NCBI GenBank assembly: GCA_003339415.1
Contig: PDHQ01000002.1
Span: 312,159 to 376,158, forward strand
DNA from: Ophiocordyceps camponoti-saundersi (nom. inval.)
Lineage: Eukaryota; Ascomycota; Sordariomycetes; Hypocreales; Ophiocordycipitaceae
Direction: 5' to 3'
Length of the DNA stretch: 64,000 bases
Part shown: piece after piece, positions 21,618 to 33,187 of the stretch
Position numbering within the stretch: position 1 is the stretch's first letter
Layout: each line of letters starts with the position of its first letter
Position numbers and translations under genes: made by a program
The notes under the pieces: model-generated
The model's database searches: none
What the model saw: the letters and a program-made list of their open reading frames with translations, nothing else
What the model was told of the DNA's origin: nothing

Positions 21618-22301
21618 ATGTTCTCCAGATCCCTCATCGCCGCCTCCCGCGCAACCTCCCGCGCAACGACCCGTCCTCAGCTCACAAACACACCCTCATC
21701 ACCTCGTCGCCTTCTTCAACGCCTCCCCTCATTAGCCGCGCCAAACTTCAGCAGCTCAACAGACGCCACGAAGAACACGACAACGCTCTACAACCACTTC
21801 CCCAAAACCCTCGCCTCGGGTCCCCCCCCCTCGGGCCCCTTCGAAATCGACCTGGCAGCCCTCCGTCACGAATTCCTCCGCTTACAAGCCGCTCACCACC
21901 CGGACAAGCAACCCCCCGACAAAAAGGCCGCCGCCGAGGCCATGTCTTCCGACATCAATCATGCCTATCGCACCTTAGTCGACCCCCTGCTTCGCGCCCA
22001 GTATCTCCTCCGCTTGCGAGGCATCGACGTCACCGACGATCGGAGCAACGCCGATGATGACCTTGACCTCATGGAGCTCGCTCTCGAAGCCTACGAGGCC
22101 GTCGACGCCGCTACCGAGCCGGCTGACCTCCAAGCCGTCCGCACGGAAAACGACCGCCGTCTTTCCGCTTGTGAGCGCGACCTCCAGACTGCCTTCGCCA
22201 ACGACGATGCCATCGCCGCTAAGCGTTTGGCCGTACGCCTGCTTTACTGGGTCAGAATCCGCGAAAAGATCGAGGCCTGGGAATTCGAGGCGCTGTCTTG
22301 A
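21618..22301 (+). CDS. JAC1: Mitochondrial J-type co-chaperone Jac1/Hsc20 (HscB family)
   Basis: Co-chaperone that delivers the Fe-S scaffold Isu to mitochondrial Hsp70. Single exon, 227 aa. The N-terminus (MFSRSLIAASRATSRATTR) is Arg/Ser-rich without acids, a good mitochondrial presequence. The J domain follows with LYNHFPKTLASGP and AAHHPDKQPPDKKA, containing the HPD tripeptide that stimulates Hsp70. Then SSDINHAYRTLVDPLLRAQYL and the C-terminal three-helix Isu-binding domain (LDLMELALEAYEAVD; LLYWVRIREKIEAWE). Length and domain order are typical. Confidence 0.92.
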   Translation: MFSRSLIAASRATSRATTRPQLTNTPSSPRRLLQRLPSLAAPNFSSSTDATKNTTTLYNHFPKTLASGPPPSGPFEIDLAALRHEFLRLQAAHHPDKQPPDKKAAAEAMSSDINHAYRTLVDPLLRAQYLLRLRGIDVTDDRSNADDDLDLMELALEAYEAVDAATEPADLQAVRTENDRRLSACERDLQTAFANDDAIAAKRLAVRLLYWVRIREKIEAWEFEALS

Positions 22302-23048
22302 TGTCTCGAGTACATCCGTCCAGAGATCATGCATACGAAGGTGTATGCATATACATACATATCCAGCGCCCCGGCCGTTTTTTTTCTATGGGTACTCGCC
22401 CGCCGCGATGCCTCATCTCGAGGCTCGAGCTATCGGCCTGTCTTTCCCTCTCCTCTCGAGGAGTCTCCATCTTACCGAACCTGTGTTCTCCTGGCCTGGT
22501 CGACCGTCTCTTCCTTGGCCTGTCTGGGAGCATTGGCGCACCAACCGTTGGCGGTCTGAATGAAAGGGCCTCCGTCTCTCCGCGACCATCGTGCGCAATG
22601 GATTACCACCCCAATTATCTTGGCTTCGCTGCAACATGGTGGACCGATCGGAGCAACGGCCTGTTCGGCGAGGGTGGCTCGATGCACACGCGGCGGCGTC
22701 GTCCCCCCGTAACCATGGCCCCTTTGCTAACGATCGTCACAAGTCTCGCCGGCCTCACCTCGTCAGGATGGCCCAAGTTCTCGCCGTCCCAAGAATCGAA
22801 AACCCATGGCCTTGGAGTCTCTGCTTCTCTTTCTGATCCGTCTTTCCAACGCCGGTTATCTTAACACCCGCTGCCGCGCCACGCCGCGCCCAGAAAAAAA
22901 GAAAGAAAGGAACAAAAGACCCGAATCTCCGATGACGGCCGTTCTCACTCCTCTCGTCATCCGTCGTCCAAGTTGAACATAACCCTGATTCGTCTTGAGG
23001 ACAAGGGAAAAGTCTGAAAATAAAGATTAAAAATTGGTTCGCCTGCTA
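22302..23048. other. Intergenic, no gene seen
   Basis: Space between the convergent JAC1 and palF genes. Overlapping open frames on both strands lack conserved features and probably reflect GC-rich composition. Confidence 0.5.
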
Positions 23049-25618
23049 TCATCGCTCATATGCTGGCAATTGCTCAGGGTGCCGCCCGCCGCTGCTCCCG
23101 GCTCCCGACGGACCGGCCACGGCACCGTAGCTGGCACAGTAGTCGTCATTGTCGTCAAGCCTGGGTGCCGAAGGTTCGGCTTCTGAACCGTGATCCGCCG
23201 GCACTCCTGGATGGCCCGAGCCGCTTCTGTCCCCGTCGTCCGGGAACTCGGGCGGCGCGCTCGCCTCGCCCATTAGCCTCAGCCTTTCACGCTCCAGCTT
23301 GTCTTCGGCTTGATTCCCTTGGCCAAGCAGCTCCTCCGTCGGTGCTGAAGGCCCGGCGTCAGCCGCGCCATCGCAAGGTGCACTTGGCTCCGGCGCCGGT
23401 GCCGCGGGCGCGTCCTCGACGTCGTAAATGTCGTCATCATCATAGCCACGAGCGATGGCGCCGGAGGCTGAGGCTGAAGAGGCCGCAGCGGGCGGCTGGC
23501 TGGGTAGCAGCCTGGTCTCCGCTTGCCGAATGCGCTCCTTTTCCGTCAGGTTGCTTTGGTCGACCAACAGAGGTGGCGCGGGAATATACGACGGAGCGGC
23601 GTCGGCAGGGAAGCCATTCGCTCGGGGCTCATCGCGGTGCGGCGCCTGCCTGTCGGGCTGTGGGGGCTGCGATGGGATGGAAGGAGGACCACCAGGCGGA
23701 GGTGTGAATTGATAGCCATCCGGGTCATGATGGGGCGGTGCCGGTTGACCGTTTGCGTGATTGGCGCTGCCCGGGCGCTCGCCGCCATCATCATCGCTCT
23801 CATGGATCCGCACCGTCCTCGCCTCCGGCGATTTCTTTACCGCCTTGCGAGTCCTCGAGCTGTCGGTCGATCCCACCACCGTCTCCATGGACACGGAAAT
23901 GACGCCCTTCTCCCTTCTCAGCTGCGCCGTGTCGGCAATATTTGTGGATCGCCAGGGCGCGTAGGAGCCGGCGCTCTGCTCAGCGCCGCCGTTGCCGTAT
24001 GGCCCGACCCTCGACGACGATTGTCCTCCCTGCAGCTGGCTGGCCAGCCTACCCCCCAAGTCGACCACCACCTCCACCTGATACTTGAAGCTGATCATAT
24101 CCCCCGGCACGCCCTTGATGGTGGGAAAGGCGTCGTCGGGTACCTTGACGGATATAGTCACCGACGCCTGCAGAGTGGCCGGGTCGATTATGAGTGGCGC
24201 CGCGTTTTGGTCCAAGTCCTTGCGGAAGATGCTGGTGGAGCTGGTGGAAGAGAGCGACAGGCCTCCGAGGCTGGTCCTAGACCTCGGAAACATCTCTTCC
24301 TTCTCCGGCTTGCCAGCCTCTACCCTACTGCTGGCGGTGGTGGAAAAGCGGGATGGCGGCGGAGAGGTGTCGATCTTACCTTGGCGAAAGAGGGTGACGA
24401 TGACGCCCGTCATGCTCTTGACCCGCTTGATATGTTGAACGGTGACGCGAGCCGACACGGTGTCGCCGGGGAGGCAGCCGCCCTTCAGCAGCTCGATTGT
24501 GGCGGTGATGGTCTTGTCGTCGACGACTTGCTGCTTGGCCGCCGGCGTCATGGAGGCGGCGCCGACCTGGGACAGCTGCGCGGCCTCGGCCCGACTGATT
24601 GCTGTGCTGGCGGTGCGACCGCTCTCGCCGCTGACCTCGCTGCGCAGGTCGCTCGGGATGTGATTCCTGGGATCGGACGTGACGGCATCGTCGGTAATGG
24701 TGTAGCGTTCAGCCAGGTCGGGTTCGCTCGCGGCGTCGTTGGCCTCCGCAAGGCTGGCCGTGGGAGTCCTTTCCAGCGTCGCCGTCGCCTTTTTCCTTCG
24801 CGCGCGCTTGGAGATTGGCTCGAGGAAGATGGTTCTCGGGCGAGGTGGAGAGAGCATGCCGATGTCTATCTTCTGCACGAGCGTGACCTTTCGATCGCAA
24901 GAAGAGGTTGGGGCGATGGTGGTGGGCCTTGTCAGAATGGCCGTGATCATGTAGGAAATGGTTCCGCGCTCGAACTGGGACCGCGGTATTAGCTACCTCC
25001 TGAAAGGAGATACATTGTTCATTGTTAATTAAAAGGGGGAGGGGCGGAGAGGGGGCTCCGGCTCGCGGGACGCACATCGATGCTGCTGGGAAGCTCGGCG
25101 TCCGGAAAGACCAAGTCGAAGCCGAACTCGTACTTGCCGGGTTCAAGGCGACCCTCGCCGCTTAGAACCTGCTCGTCTTGGAAAAGGCTGGCGAGGCCAT
25201 TGCCATGGTACCGGGGACAGACGGAGCTGCCGGTCGTAGCCAGGGCGGCGTGCTGGGCCTTGGCGGCCGAGGTGGGGTCCTTGAGGACGCGGACGTGGCC
25301 GTGGAGCGAGGCGACGAGATGGGTGATGCGCAGGGGCCGCACGACGACGAGGACGACGGAGCCGCGAACGGGGTCGCCGGCCGCATACTTGCGGTAAGGC
25401 TCATCGCAGCGAACGTGGAAGTCGACAACGTTGCGGTTGCGGCTCCTCAGAGGGAGGGCGAGCGGGCGACTGAGGCGCGACAGCAAGCTCGAGCGCGACG
25501 AGGTTGAGGGTGTCCTGGACGACGAGCTTAGGGCGGGAGACAGAGGCGGCGGGTCGGGGGCTTCGGCATGGGAGTCGGGGGCGGGAGCGGGAGTGCCGGA
25601 CAGCGATGGGAGAGGCAT
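23049..25618 (-). CDS. palF: Arrestin-like ambient-pH signalling protein PalF/Rim8
   Basis: Arrestin that binds the plasma-membrane pH sensor PalH/Rim21 and starts PacC/Rim101 signalling at alkaline pH. Exons 25618-25076 and 24974-23049, intron 25075-24975 (GT-AG, phase 0); 822 aa. The N-terminal arrestin domain is diagnostic: VDFHVRCDEPYRKYAAGDPV, RITHLVASLHGHVRVLKD, YHGNGLASLFQDEQVLSGEG, then FERGTISYMITAILTRPTT after the intron. The second arrestin half contains VKSMTGVIVTLFRQGKIDT. The long C-terminal half is Pro/Ser/Ala-rich and disordered and ends EQLPAYER, an LPxY motif that could bind an Rsp5-type ubiquitin ligase. The start at 25618 (MPLPSLSG) is my choice; an in-frame ATG at 25900 would add 94 residues. 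Confidence 0.85.
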
Positions 25619-26777
25619 GGAGACGACGGGGCGATGGGCGTCTCCGGCGTCGGCGTCGTCGTCGCCTCGTCGTCGCCGGGCCGTGGCAGTCGTGTTCAGG
25701 CCAGGCCGGGCCGGTCTCGAACACAGCTCCCTATTATCGATCGAGGAGGAAGGCGAAGACAGCGGCGAAGACACAAGAGCCAACAGCGAACGTCCAACTC
25801 GGACGCTATTATCCTTGTTGATTTGAGGAAGTCGTTTCGTACGATCAGGGCGTTGCGCGGTGCTGCCGAGGTCGGCGGAGGAGCAGTGGGGGGTTTGCAC
25901 AGACGGCGGGCATCGGCCGTTTTGACTCTGGGACAGGATACGACGGTCGAAGAGAAGAGGTCAGAGACAAGGATGAGCTACCGAGAAGAGATGGTGGAAT
26001 AGTAAGAGGACGATGTAGAGAGAGAGACAGAGAGTTGACTGATGATGAAGTTTGAGGGAGAACGGAGTAGATAGGGACAGAGAGGAGAGGGAAAGAGAGA
26101 GAAAGAGAGAGAGGGAAAGAGCAAGTGACTGGAAGGGAGACAGACAGAGCGAGAGTTGCGCGACCTGACATTGACATACCTTGAAGCGGTAGTAGCAGGC
26201 AGAGCAAAGGTACTAGCAGACGGTGGATGCAGGTGGTACTTCCGTCGCTGCCGTGGCCGAGGTGGCTGTCAGAAGTACCTACCTGCCTGCTAATAACGGG
26301 CAGGCACTACCTAACCATGGGCTCACTATATTCGTACCTAGCACGGTAAGTCCGCACCACGGAAGGTGCCAGGTAGAGTTGCTTCACTAGTAGGTTGAAA
26401 CACGTGCCTGCTGCTTACAGTCTAGGTAGGTGAGCTTCAACGTTCAACGTCAACTTCAACGTCAACTCTCCCTCATCCAGCTTCGATAGCATGCAAACTC
26501 GTCAACCTCGGTACTGAGTCAATGATTACTACTAGTTTCCAGTATCGTATTAGAGACGGACAGCATTGCCATGCGGGTATGTACTAAAAACAGGGTGATT
26601 CCCCAATCGCATGCCTCCTCGGCCCCGTCTATCCATGACCATGATCCCTTCCAACACAAACAATCAAGAAACAAATTCAACGCCCATCCAATGCGGTTCG
26701 CCAATGATGGTATCATGCAAGAGGCCCCGGGAGAAGAAAGAAAGAAGAAAGAGGTGCCAAGGAAAACGAAAATCAAC
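25619..26777. other. Intergenic: palF upstream flank, no gene seen
   Basis: GC-rich next to palF (possible 5' UTR or longer N-terminus up to 25900), then purine-rich (GAGA) DNA at 26020-26130 and TACC units near 26275-26440. No other gene supported. Confidence 0.5.
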
Positions 26778-28647
26778 TCAGTCAAGCGCCTCGCCAGCCA
26801 GGATGCTCCCTAGTATGCCTGCCCCAACGCCCTCAACCAGCGAATCGACGTCCCTGTCGCTCGCGCAGCTGGCGATGCGCTTCTCGTCGCCGCTGCCCGT
26901 TGCGCTCTTGCGGCTCCGTTTAGTCGGCGTCTGTGCCGCGAAGCTGCCGTTCTTGCCCTCGACCGTGTTGACAAGCCCCAGCGTCTCCAGGCTGCCCACC
27001 ACCTCGCGGAACTCCGAGCCCGACAAGGGATGCAGCAATGAGTCGCGCGTGCAGAGCTGGCAGTACGTGTCGAACAGCATCTTGATGCTGGGTGCCAGCG
27101 TCTGCGTTTTGGACGACGGCGTGCCGCCCGTCTTGAGCCTGTCTCGACTGCGCCTTTCGTATGCCACCAGGGCGCACAGCGCTGCCTTTTGCTGCAGGTT
27201 GAGCGTCTTGAGTCGCTGCACGGTTCCGTTTCCAAATGCCGCCGTCGTAATCTTGTTGAGGTGCACGATGGACGCCCGAGGCGCCGTCTCTGCCGTCAAC
27301 CCCCTGAGTGACGCTGCCAAGACTTGCAAGACGCCGCGTGGCGCCGCCGCCGCCGCCGCTCCGTTGACACTCTCCCCAAGAGGCCTCTTCTTAGAAGGCG
27401 TCATTTGCAGCATTTTCTCCTTGGCTTCATCCTCGTGCTTCCACCTGGTCTCGGCTTCGACCAGGTCGAGGGCCCGTCGGCAGATCTCGAATGCCTTGCG
27501 CAGGTCGCCCGTCTGACTCGACACTTTGCGCGAGCAGAGCTCGATGGCGGCCGGATGAATAAAGGGGACATAGTTCTCGTCGCTTCCCGAGGGCATGAGC
27601 GACTGGAGCCGCGTGACGATGATGTTTCTGACTTGTGCCGCCGTGTAGGGTAAAAAGACCAGGACCTCCGGCTTGAGGTTGCGTGACTTGAGACGGGGTA
27701 GAAGCCGGTCGGTGAGGTCGATGGCGTTGGCAATGCCGATCAGAACCAGACGGGAAGATTTCTGTAGAGACCACTCCACGATACGATACAGGCTTTCGAG
27801 GCCCAAGGTCAGGACATGGTCCATCTCGTCCAGAGTCACCTGATAGACGGTTGTCGACGACCTTTCCGACTTGGGGAAAAAGGCCTGCTGTAAAGTTGAC
27901 ACAACACTGGCCTCAGTCGAAGCACCAGCTAGTCCCAGCTCCGACAGCAGCGTCGTGTATAAATCCTTGGAAGATTTGATGCTCATACAGTTGATGTAGG
28001 CGGACCGTACGCCATCGCGAGAAGAGCGCTCACGCATCAAGTCGGTCACCATCGCACTCTTGCCAGTGCCAGGCGCGCCGCTAACGTACAAGCAACCGTG
28101 AGGCGAAGGCTCCGACGGCTCGCACCGGCTCAGGAAGCGGGCAAGGCGTTCGCGTTCCGTCTCGCGACCGACAAGGCGACCAGGCTCGACACCACGGGCA
28201 AACAGCTGGCGCGCAGAGTGGTATACGGTCTGGACGGAGGAAGGGGATAGAGGCGACTGAGGCGTCATGCGTCGGAAGAGCTTGCCCGCCGACATGACAG
28301 CATGCCGGGGCGTGGACACCTGGCCGAGGACATCGTGATGGCGCGGCGTGGATGGAGTGACGGGCAGTCTGACTTGTTTCCGTGGCAGCTCATCGACAAC
28401 CTCAGCCCCGAGGGGATCCTGATTCTCGTCATTGGTCTCGTCGGAGACCGAGTAGGTGGTGCCACGGCGCGTCCTCTTACACGGCGTCTGGGGACAGGCT
28501 GCGGCAGCGTCAGTACTCTGTTGATGGGAGGTGAACGCTGACCATGGAGATCAAGAGAGAAGGAATGGAAGAAGTAGAAAAAGGAGAGCACGACTCACGC
28601 TTCTCCGGAGAGGCACGCGCTCTCTTCCCAAGTGCACCGCGAACCAT
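26778..28647 (-). CDS. CDC6: DNA replication licensing factor Cdc6 (AAA+ ATPase)
   Basis: Loads MCM helicase at origins together with ORC and Cdt1. Exons 28647-28599 and 28537-26778, intron 28598-28538 (GT-AG); 602 aa. The N-terminal tail has many CDK-type sites: ASPEK, QTPCKR, VTPSTPR, STPRH and MTPQSPLSP. The AAA+ core begins LVGRETERERLARFLSRC, with Walker A SGAPGTGKSA, Walker B TLDEMDHVL and sensor region GIANAIDLTDRLLPRLKSR. A helical lid follows, and the C-terminal winged-helix domain (VLQVLAASLRG; LNLQQKAALCALVAYERR; EFREVVGSLETLGLV). S/TPxK sites also occur late (MTPSKKR; QTPTKR). Upstream lie MCB/E2F-like motifs (separate entry), matching G1/S expression. Confidence 0.92.
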
Positions 28648-29216
28648 GACGAGCAGGCGGCTTGGATCAGCAAGATACTTTCCGTGTTACTCGTCCGTCG
28701 TTGTGCTTTCCGTTGATCTTGTCAAACAGTTGGAAACGTTGAAAGTTGAAGGAAGGGGCTTTGCAATCAGGTAGAAAGAAGGAGTCGCGGTCCAAGTCCA
28801 TTATATTGGACGCCAAGCGCGGGTCAAGGGTCAGTGGGAAAAAAGAGCTTTAGCGAGACGGGACGCGTTAAGACGCGACCTTTCGCGCCGCGACAAGGGA
28901 AAGCTCTCACGTGAGCTGCGGGACAAAAAACGGCGCTTATCCGCGACGTTGGCACGTGCTGCTCCAACGGCTGTTTGGCTTACAGCTAAGTACCTGCCCA
29001 CCTAGCTGCCGCGTCAGAGTACATGGGCCCATACATGCCTCGGCTCATCTGTGCTTGCAGATATCCCGTCCCGGCCCGTCATGATGACATGATAGCATGA
29101 TGACATGCTCGCTTCTTCTACTTCATCTCTCACCCAATCTCATCCCTCTCCGTCACCTCCTCGTCAAAGCTTCACACACGCATACACACGCATACACACA
29201 TACACACACACACAAA
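28648..29216. promoter_or_regulatory. Shared upstream region of CDC6 and the TspO gene, with MCB/E2F-like cluster
   Basis: Between divergent starts. Motifs read directly: ACGCGT at 28863-28868, ACGCGA at 28873-28878, TTTCGCGCC at 28881-28889, and CACGTG at 28908-28913 and 28953-28958. ACGCGT (MBF) and TTTSGCGC (E2F-type) elements drive G1/S genes, so they probably serve CDC6, whose ATG is about 215 bp away. Confidence 0.6.
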
Positions 29217-29966
29217 ATGACAACCTACATACCTAGCATCACCATCCCGTCCGCCGTGCTTCAGCACCCGGCCGCATCCGTCCTCCTCCCCGTCGCCCTC
29301 GGCACCGCCGTCGGCTTCGGCACCCGCCGTGAGCCCCGCCGTCCTCCCCATCTCGACATGGACTGAGAATCATCGGCCTCGTCTTCACCTTCTTCGCAGC
29401 CGCGGAAACGCAAAAGACCTATCTTGCTCTCAAGCAACCGCCCCTTAGGCCACCGCCTTGGGTCTTTGGCCCCGTTTGGACGGTGCTCTACGGGTAAGGC
29501 GTCATCTTATTCCCCTCCCTTCCATCACCCTCCCCCCTTTTTGAACGTCCTTACTTGGCTGAAACTCATCGTCGTCTACTCCACACGTCGCGTTAGAGTC
29601 ATGGGATACGCCTCGTATCGCGTCGCCACCATTGGTCTCGCGCCCTTCGCATCCCCCGAGACCGTCCGCGTCACCCGGCAAAGCCTGACGCTCTACACCA
29701 TCCAGCTTGGCCTTAATCTCGTGTGGATGCCCCTCTTCTTCGTCGCGAAGCGCCCCGTCGAGGCCACCGTCGATATCGTCACTCTGCTCGGCCTCAATGG
29801 CTACTTGGCTTACTTGTGGCACTCGGTCGACTGCGTCGCCGGCATGTGTCAACTGCCTTACCTCGGTTGGCTCAGCTTCGCAACCTATCTTTGCGCCGGC
29901 GCTGGCCATCTAAACAACTGGGATCTCTCCGACAAGGCTGCTCGCGGATCCGATAAGGAGAAATAG
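29217..29966 (+). CDS. TspO/MBR family translocator protein
   Basis: Five-helix membrane protein family that binds porphyrins and other ligands; in eukaryotes often in the outer mitochondrial membrane. Exons 29217-29328, 29400-29493 and 29597-29966; GT-AG introns; 191 aa. Key stretches: AVGFGTRPAETQKTYLALKQ across the first join, PPPWVFGPVWTVLYGVMGYA across the second, LYTIQLGLNLVWMPLFFVAK, LLGLNGYLAYLWHSVD and YLGWLSFATYLCAGAGHLN. The WVFGPVWT and WxSFATYL motifs are family hallmarks. The last 14 residues are charged and polar. Divergent from CDC6. Confidence 0.9.
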
Positions 29967-30218
29967 TATGATGCTTGTCAGTCTGCCGCCTGCGTTCAGC
30001 GAGTCCACGACTAGCCTTGTAGGGAACTTGTCGTACAATATTTCTACTGCCTTGGCCGCTCTGCTTGTGCCCTCGCAATTTGTACACTTAACATGGATCA
30101 GGGTGCGCGTTACTCTAAATCATCTATTCGCTCGACTGCCAGCTATATGCCATGGCCAGATCTCGGCCCCCATGCGTCTTTTTCTTGACATCGCAAACAG
30201 AGCAACAACAACTTGCCT

Positions 30219-31261
30219 TTATTGCAATGGAAGGTGTCGCTTAAGCCCATCGTAAACCATGAAGATAAAGGCCGAGCTCGGCGCCGAGCGGAAGCAGGTG
30301 ATGCCACAGCCGCGGTACATCCCTCGCAGGCCGTGTTGTCGCCACAGAGCCTGTCCCTCGGACCAAAAGGTACGTTTTTTGGCCAGTCCTCCAACGGGCG
30401 CCGTCTGCATCCGGGACTTGATGGTATCTGCAGGGAAGAAAAGGAAATTGTAGGAGACGCCTGCCGAAGCGCCGGCGAGGGCCTGTTGCCAAAGGGGCAG
30501 AGGCTTGGCAAGAAAAGCCTCCTTCTCGGCCACGGAGGCGTTAGGGGGAGTACCGAAGCGGTAAAAGAGAGAGGTGACCGTCTCCTTGGCACCGAACCAG
30601 GCCGCGCACCCGCCAGACTCGCGGATGAGGGTGCCGAGCTGACCATGCCAGAAGCCGCGGAAGCCCTCATGACGATAGACTTCTCGAATGACGGGTATTG
30701 GCCGGAGCGGGGTCGCGACCTTGCCGTCGGCCAGGACAGGCGCCTGAATCTTGCACTTGACGAGCTCGACGGGCGTGAGGACAAACGAGGTGAAGAAGCC
30801 GGCGAAAGCGCCCGTGAGCCAGAGTACGGGTACAGGCAGGACCTCATCGCGGGAATACGTGCCGGTCCGGTAGAGGATCTGGCGGCCAACATTCTCGAAA
30901 AGGAAGACGCTGCTCGTCTCGGCGGCGGCGCCCACCAGGGGAGCGCTGACGCCTCGGTATAGACTCAAGACGCCCTCGGCTTTGATAGACTGGCGGAAGC
31001 AGTCGACAGGACCCTTGTACTGCAATGGCAAATGGTCGGGCTGGCTCTGGAGCCTGACCTTGACAGTGTCGAACGGATACTCAATGTATTTGCCGACGAC
31101 GCCTGCGATCTTGGCTGAATTAGCTTCTTGGGTTTAGCGACAAGAGATGAGAAGCGACTTACCGATCCGTAGAGGATATCCTCGACCGCTCGTATCAAGC
31201 CCGGCTTCTTAGAGACGCTTAGAGCTGAGCCCTCCTCCACGGCAACAGGGCGTGACTCCAT
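30219..31261 (-). CDS. arg-13: Mitochondrial ornithine/basic amino acid carrier (Arg-13/Ort1)
   Basis: Exchanges ornithine made in mitochondria for cytosolic substrate during arginine synthesis. Exons 31261-31163 and 31109-30219, intron 31162-31110; 329 aa. The join gives [20 protein letters not shown], closely like Neurospora Arg-13. Three carrier repeats carry [20 protein letters not shown] and [26 protein letters not shown] and [16 protein letters not shown] further match the ORT subgroup. The gene is convergent with the TspO gene (252 bp between stops). I looked for a CPC1/Gcn4 TGACTCA site upstream and did not find an exact one. Confidence 0.88.
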
Positions 31262-32028
31262 TGTGGACGACGATATTATCGCAGATTCTCAACAAAAGGT
31301 GAGACTCGTAGCGGTCGACTGAGCTTGATATATGATCACCTTGAATCGAAGAGCATGTATGTATGTATTGTGTTAGGCCACACACTCCAGCACGTGCCCA
31401 GCACCTCAGGAAAAGCTAAACATGGCCGCACCGCTGCTTAACGCAGACGACTATGACTGAGGAAGAAAGAACGAAGAAGAGGAAGAGATAAAAATAACTC
31501 AAGGCATGGCTGAAAGAGAGAGGAGGGGCGGAATGTGAGGCTGCGACGTCGATGATGCCTACTAGGATCAGATGCCTAGGGCCAGAAGCCCAGGGTCGTC
31601 GACCGTCTTGTCATGTCTGTAACATGGGACTAGTACCTGGTACCTGGTAGTGACCTAACACGGCCTAAGTGAATACGGCCCGCCGATGCCGGCTAGGGGC
31701 CACCCAGAGTGTTACAGTGCGAACATTGTATGTAAATACGGCCGCGGAACAATCGCGTCGCCTTCATTTTCGGTGAGGGATATAAAGTCTGCCGTCCAGC
31801 AGCGGAGCGGAAACCATGTAATAGCGACACGCCAACCGTCTCGCTGCCGCCGCCGCCCTCTGACCTTCAGTTCCGATCCCGTTATAGCCATGCCGTACTC
31901 GGAACCAGTCATGTCATGGTCGTTATGCCACACGCGGTTCCAATGATAACCTCCTCGAATGAATCTTATCCGACCCTCCCCCCATCCTGTCCGGCTCTAC
32001 CCTGTGCGAGCCTATCCAGACCCCATCA
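31262..32028. other. Intergenic, arg-13 upstream flank, no gene seen
   Basis: 767 bp between the arg-13 start and the SHR3 stop. A 261-nt open frame at 31686-31946 has no recognisable feature and was not called. Confidence 0.5.
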
Positions 32029-32773
32029 TCACTGCTTTTTCTTCGTCGTCACCGTCGTCGTCGCTCCCGCCGCCTTGCCGCTGGACGATGGCTCCAAGTT
32101 CTCATCGTCGTCTGACTCCCTCTTCTCGGCATACCACTGTCCGGCCTGGAGAACAAGGACACCGATGAGGACGAGGGCAAGAATCGTGTTGCTCGCGGCC
32201 AGCACCTTAAGACTGTCCTTGCGTCCCAGGATGAACTCGCCCTCGAACCGGCCCTCGCGGTTACTCTGAAATTCTTCGCTGTCCCAAAGCCCAGAGCTGA
32301 GGGTGCGCAGGCCCTGGACAATGTTGGACACGTAAACGGCGACACCGATGGTGTAGAGTATCAGTGACGCGCCGTCGAATAAGAAGTTGGCCTCGCTCGG
32401 TCGGAAAAGCTTCATGAAGAGGCCGACGAAGCCTACGCTGACGACGATGTTGAGCATCCGTCCAATCAGCGGCGGCGAATGATGCAGGAACTTGAGGTGA
32501 GCCTCGAGTTGATCGTAGTAATCGTCGCCGGCCGGCTCCTTGGTCCATAGCAGAGGAAAGTCGTACGGAAACGAAGCGAAGAGGATGCCGAGGAAAAAGC
32601 AGGTCGCTGTAAGGATTTCTGTCGGCGACGACGTCCTCACTCGGCGGGCTGGGATATGAAGAGAGGGGAGTATGTATGTACGTACGTCCGATGATCATAA
32701 AGGTCGCAAACGAGCCGGAGCCGCGATAGCCCTTGGACCTCGTCGTCTTCGCATAGTCGACGTAGGGCGCCAT
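32029..32773 (-). CDS. SHR3: ER amino-acid-permease chaperone Shr3
   Basis: ER membrane chaperone that helps amino acid permeases fold and exit in COPII vesicles. Exons 32773-32686 and 32606-32029, intron 32685-32607; 221 aa. The join gives SFATFMIIGPTCFFLGILFA, then SFPYDFPLLWTKEP, the conserved first luminal loop of Shr3. Four membrane helices are evident (near residues 22-40, 75-95, 105-125, 165-185). The cytosolic tail is Ser/Thr-rich and ends TTKKKQ, a dilysine ER-retrieval signal with Lys at -3 and -4. Assignment is firm from family motifs and length. Confidence 0.88.
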
Positions 32774-33187
32774 CGTGGCGGGCGACGTCGCGCGCGTCGT
32801 GGATGAATATCGAAGACCGGATGCGCTACGAGATGAATGGTGCCGACGAGAGCCGGGGATATGTCAGTAAGCATTGGGCGCGCCGCCGCCAGAATATTGC
32901 TCCCGCCTACTATGTACATACCTAGGTTTTGGCGGTAGGACGGGGCAGAATCCGGTTAGCATAAGTCAGCAGAAGCAAACCTCGACGTCGAGCATGCCAC
33001 TACCGTATGTAGTACTACGACTGTCGGCATCACCATCCCATCATCCAAGCGAGTCGAGATAGACAAGATCGGTTTCATTGGTCTATCAAATTGCATGTCC
33101 CACGTGACAGACGCCGTGAGACCTTCGTCAATCCAATCTTCCCGGCCGTTACAACGACCAAGTGGCCCAAGAAACCTCCACAGGACA
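32774..33187. other. Intergenic, SHR3 upstream flank, no gene seen
   Basis: 414 bp between the SHR3 start and the REV1 stop; nothing beyond short mixed sequence. Confidence 0.5.

Noticed and set aside
22298..22864. 188-codon plus-strand frame after JAC1
   Set aside because: No conserved motif, low start quality, overlapped by other frames; looks like 3' flank.
23523..24992. 489-codon plus-strand frame
   Set aside because: Antisense to palF; conserved arrestin motifs are on the minus strand.
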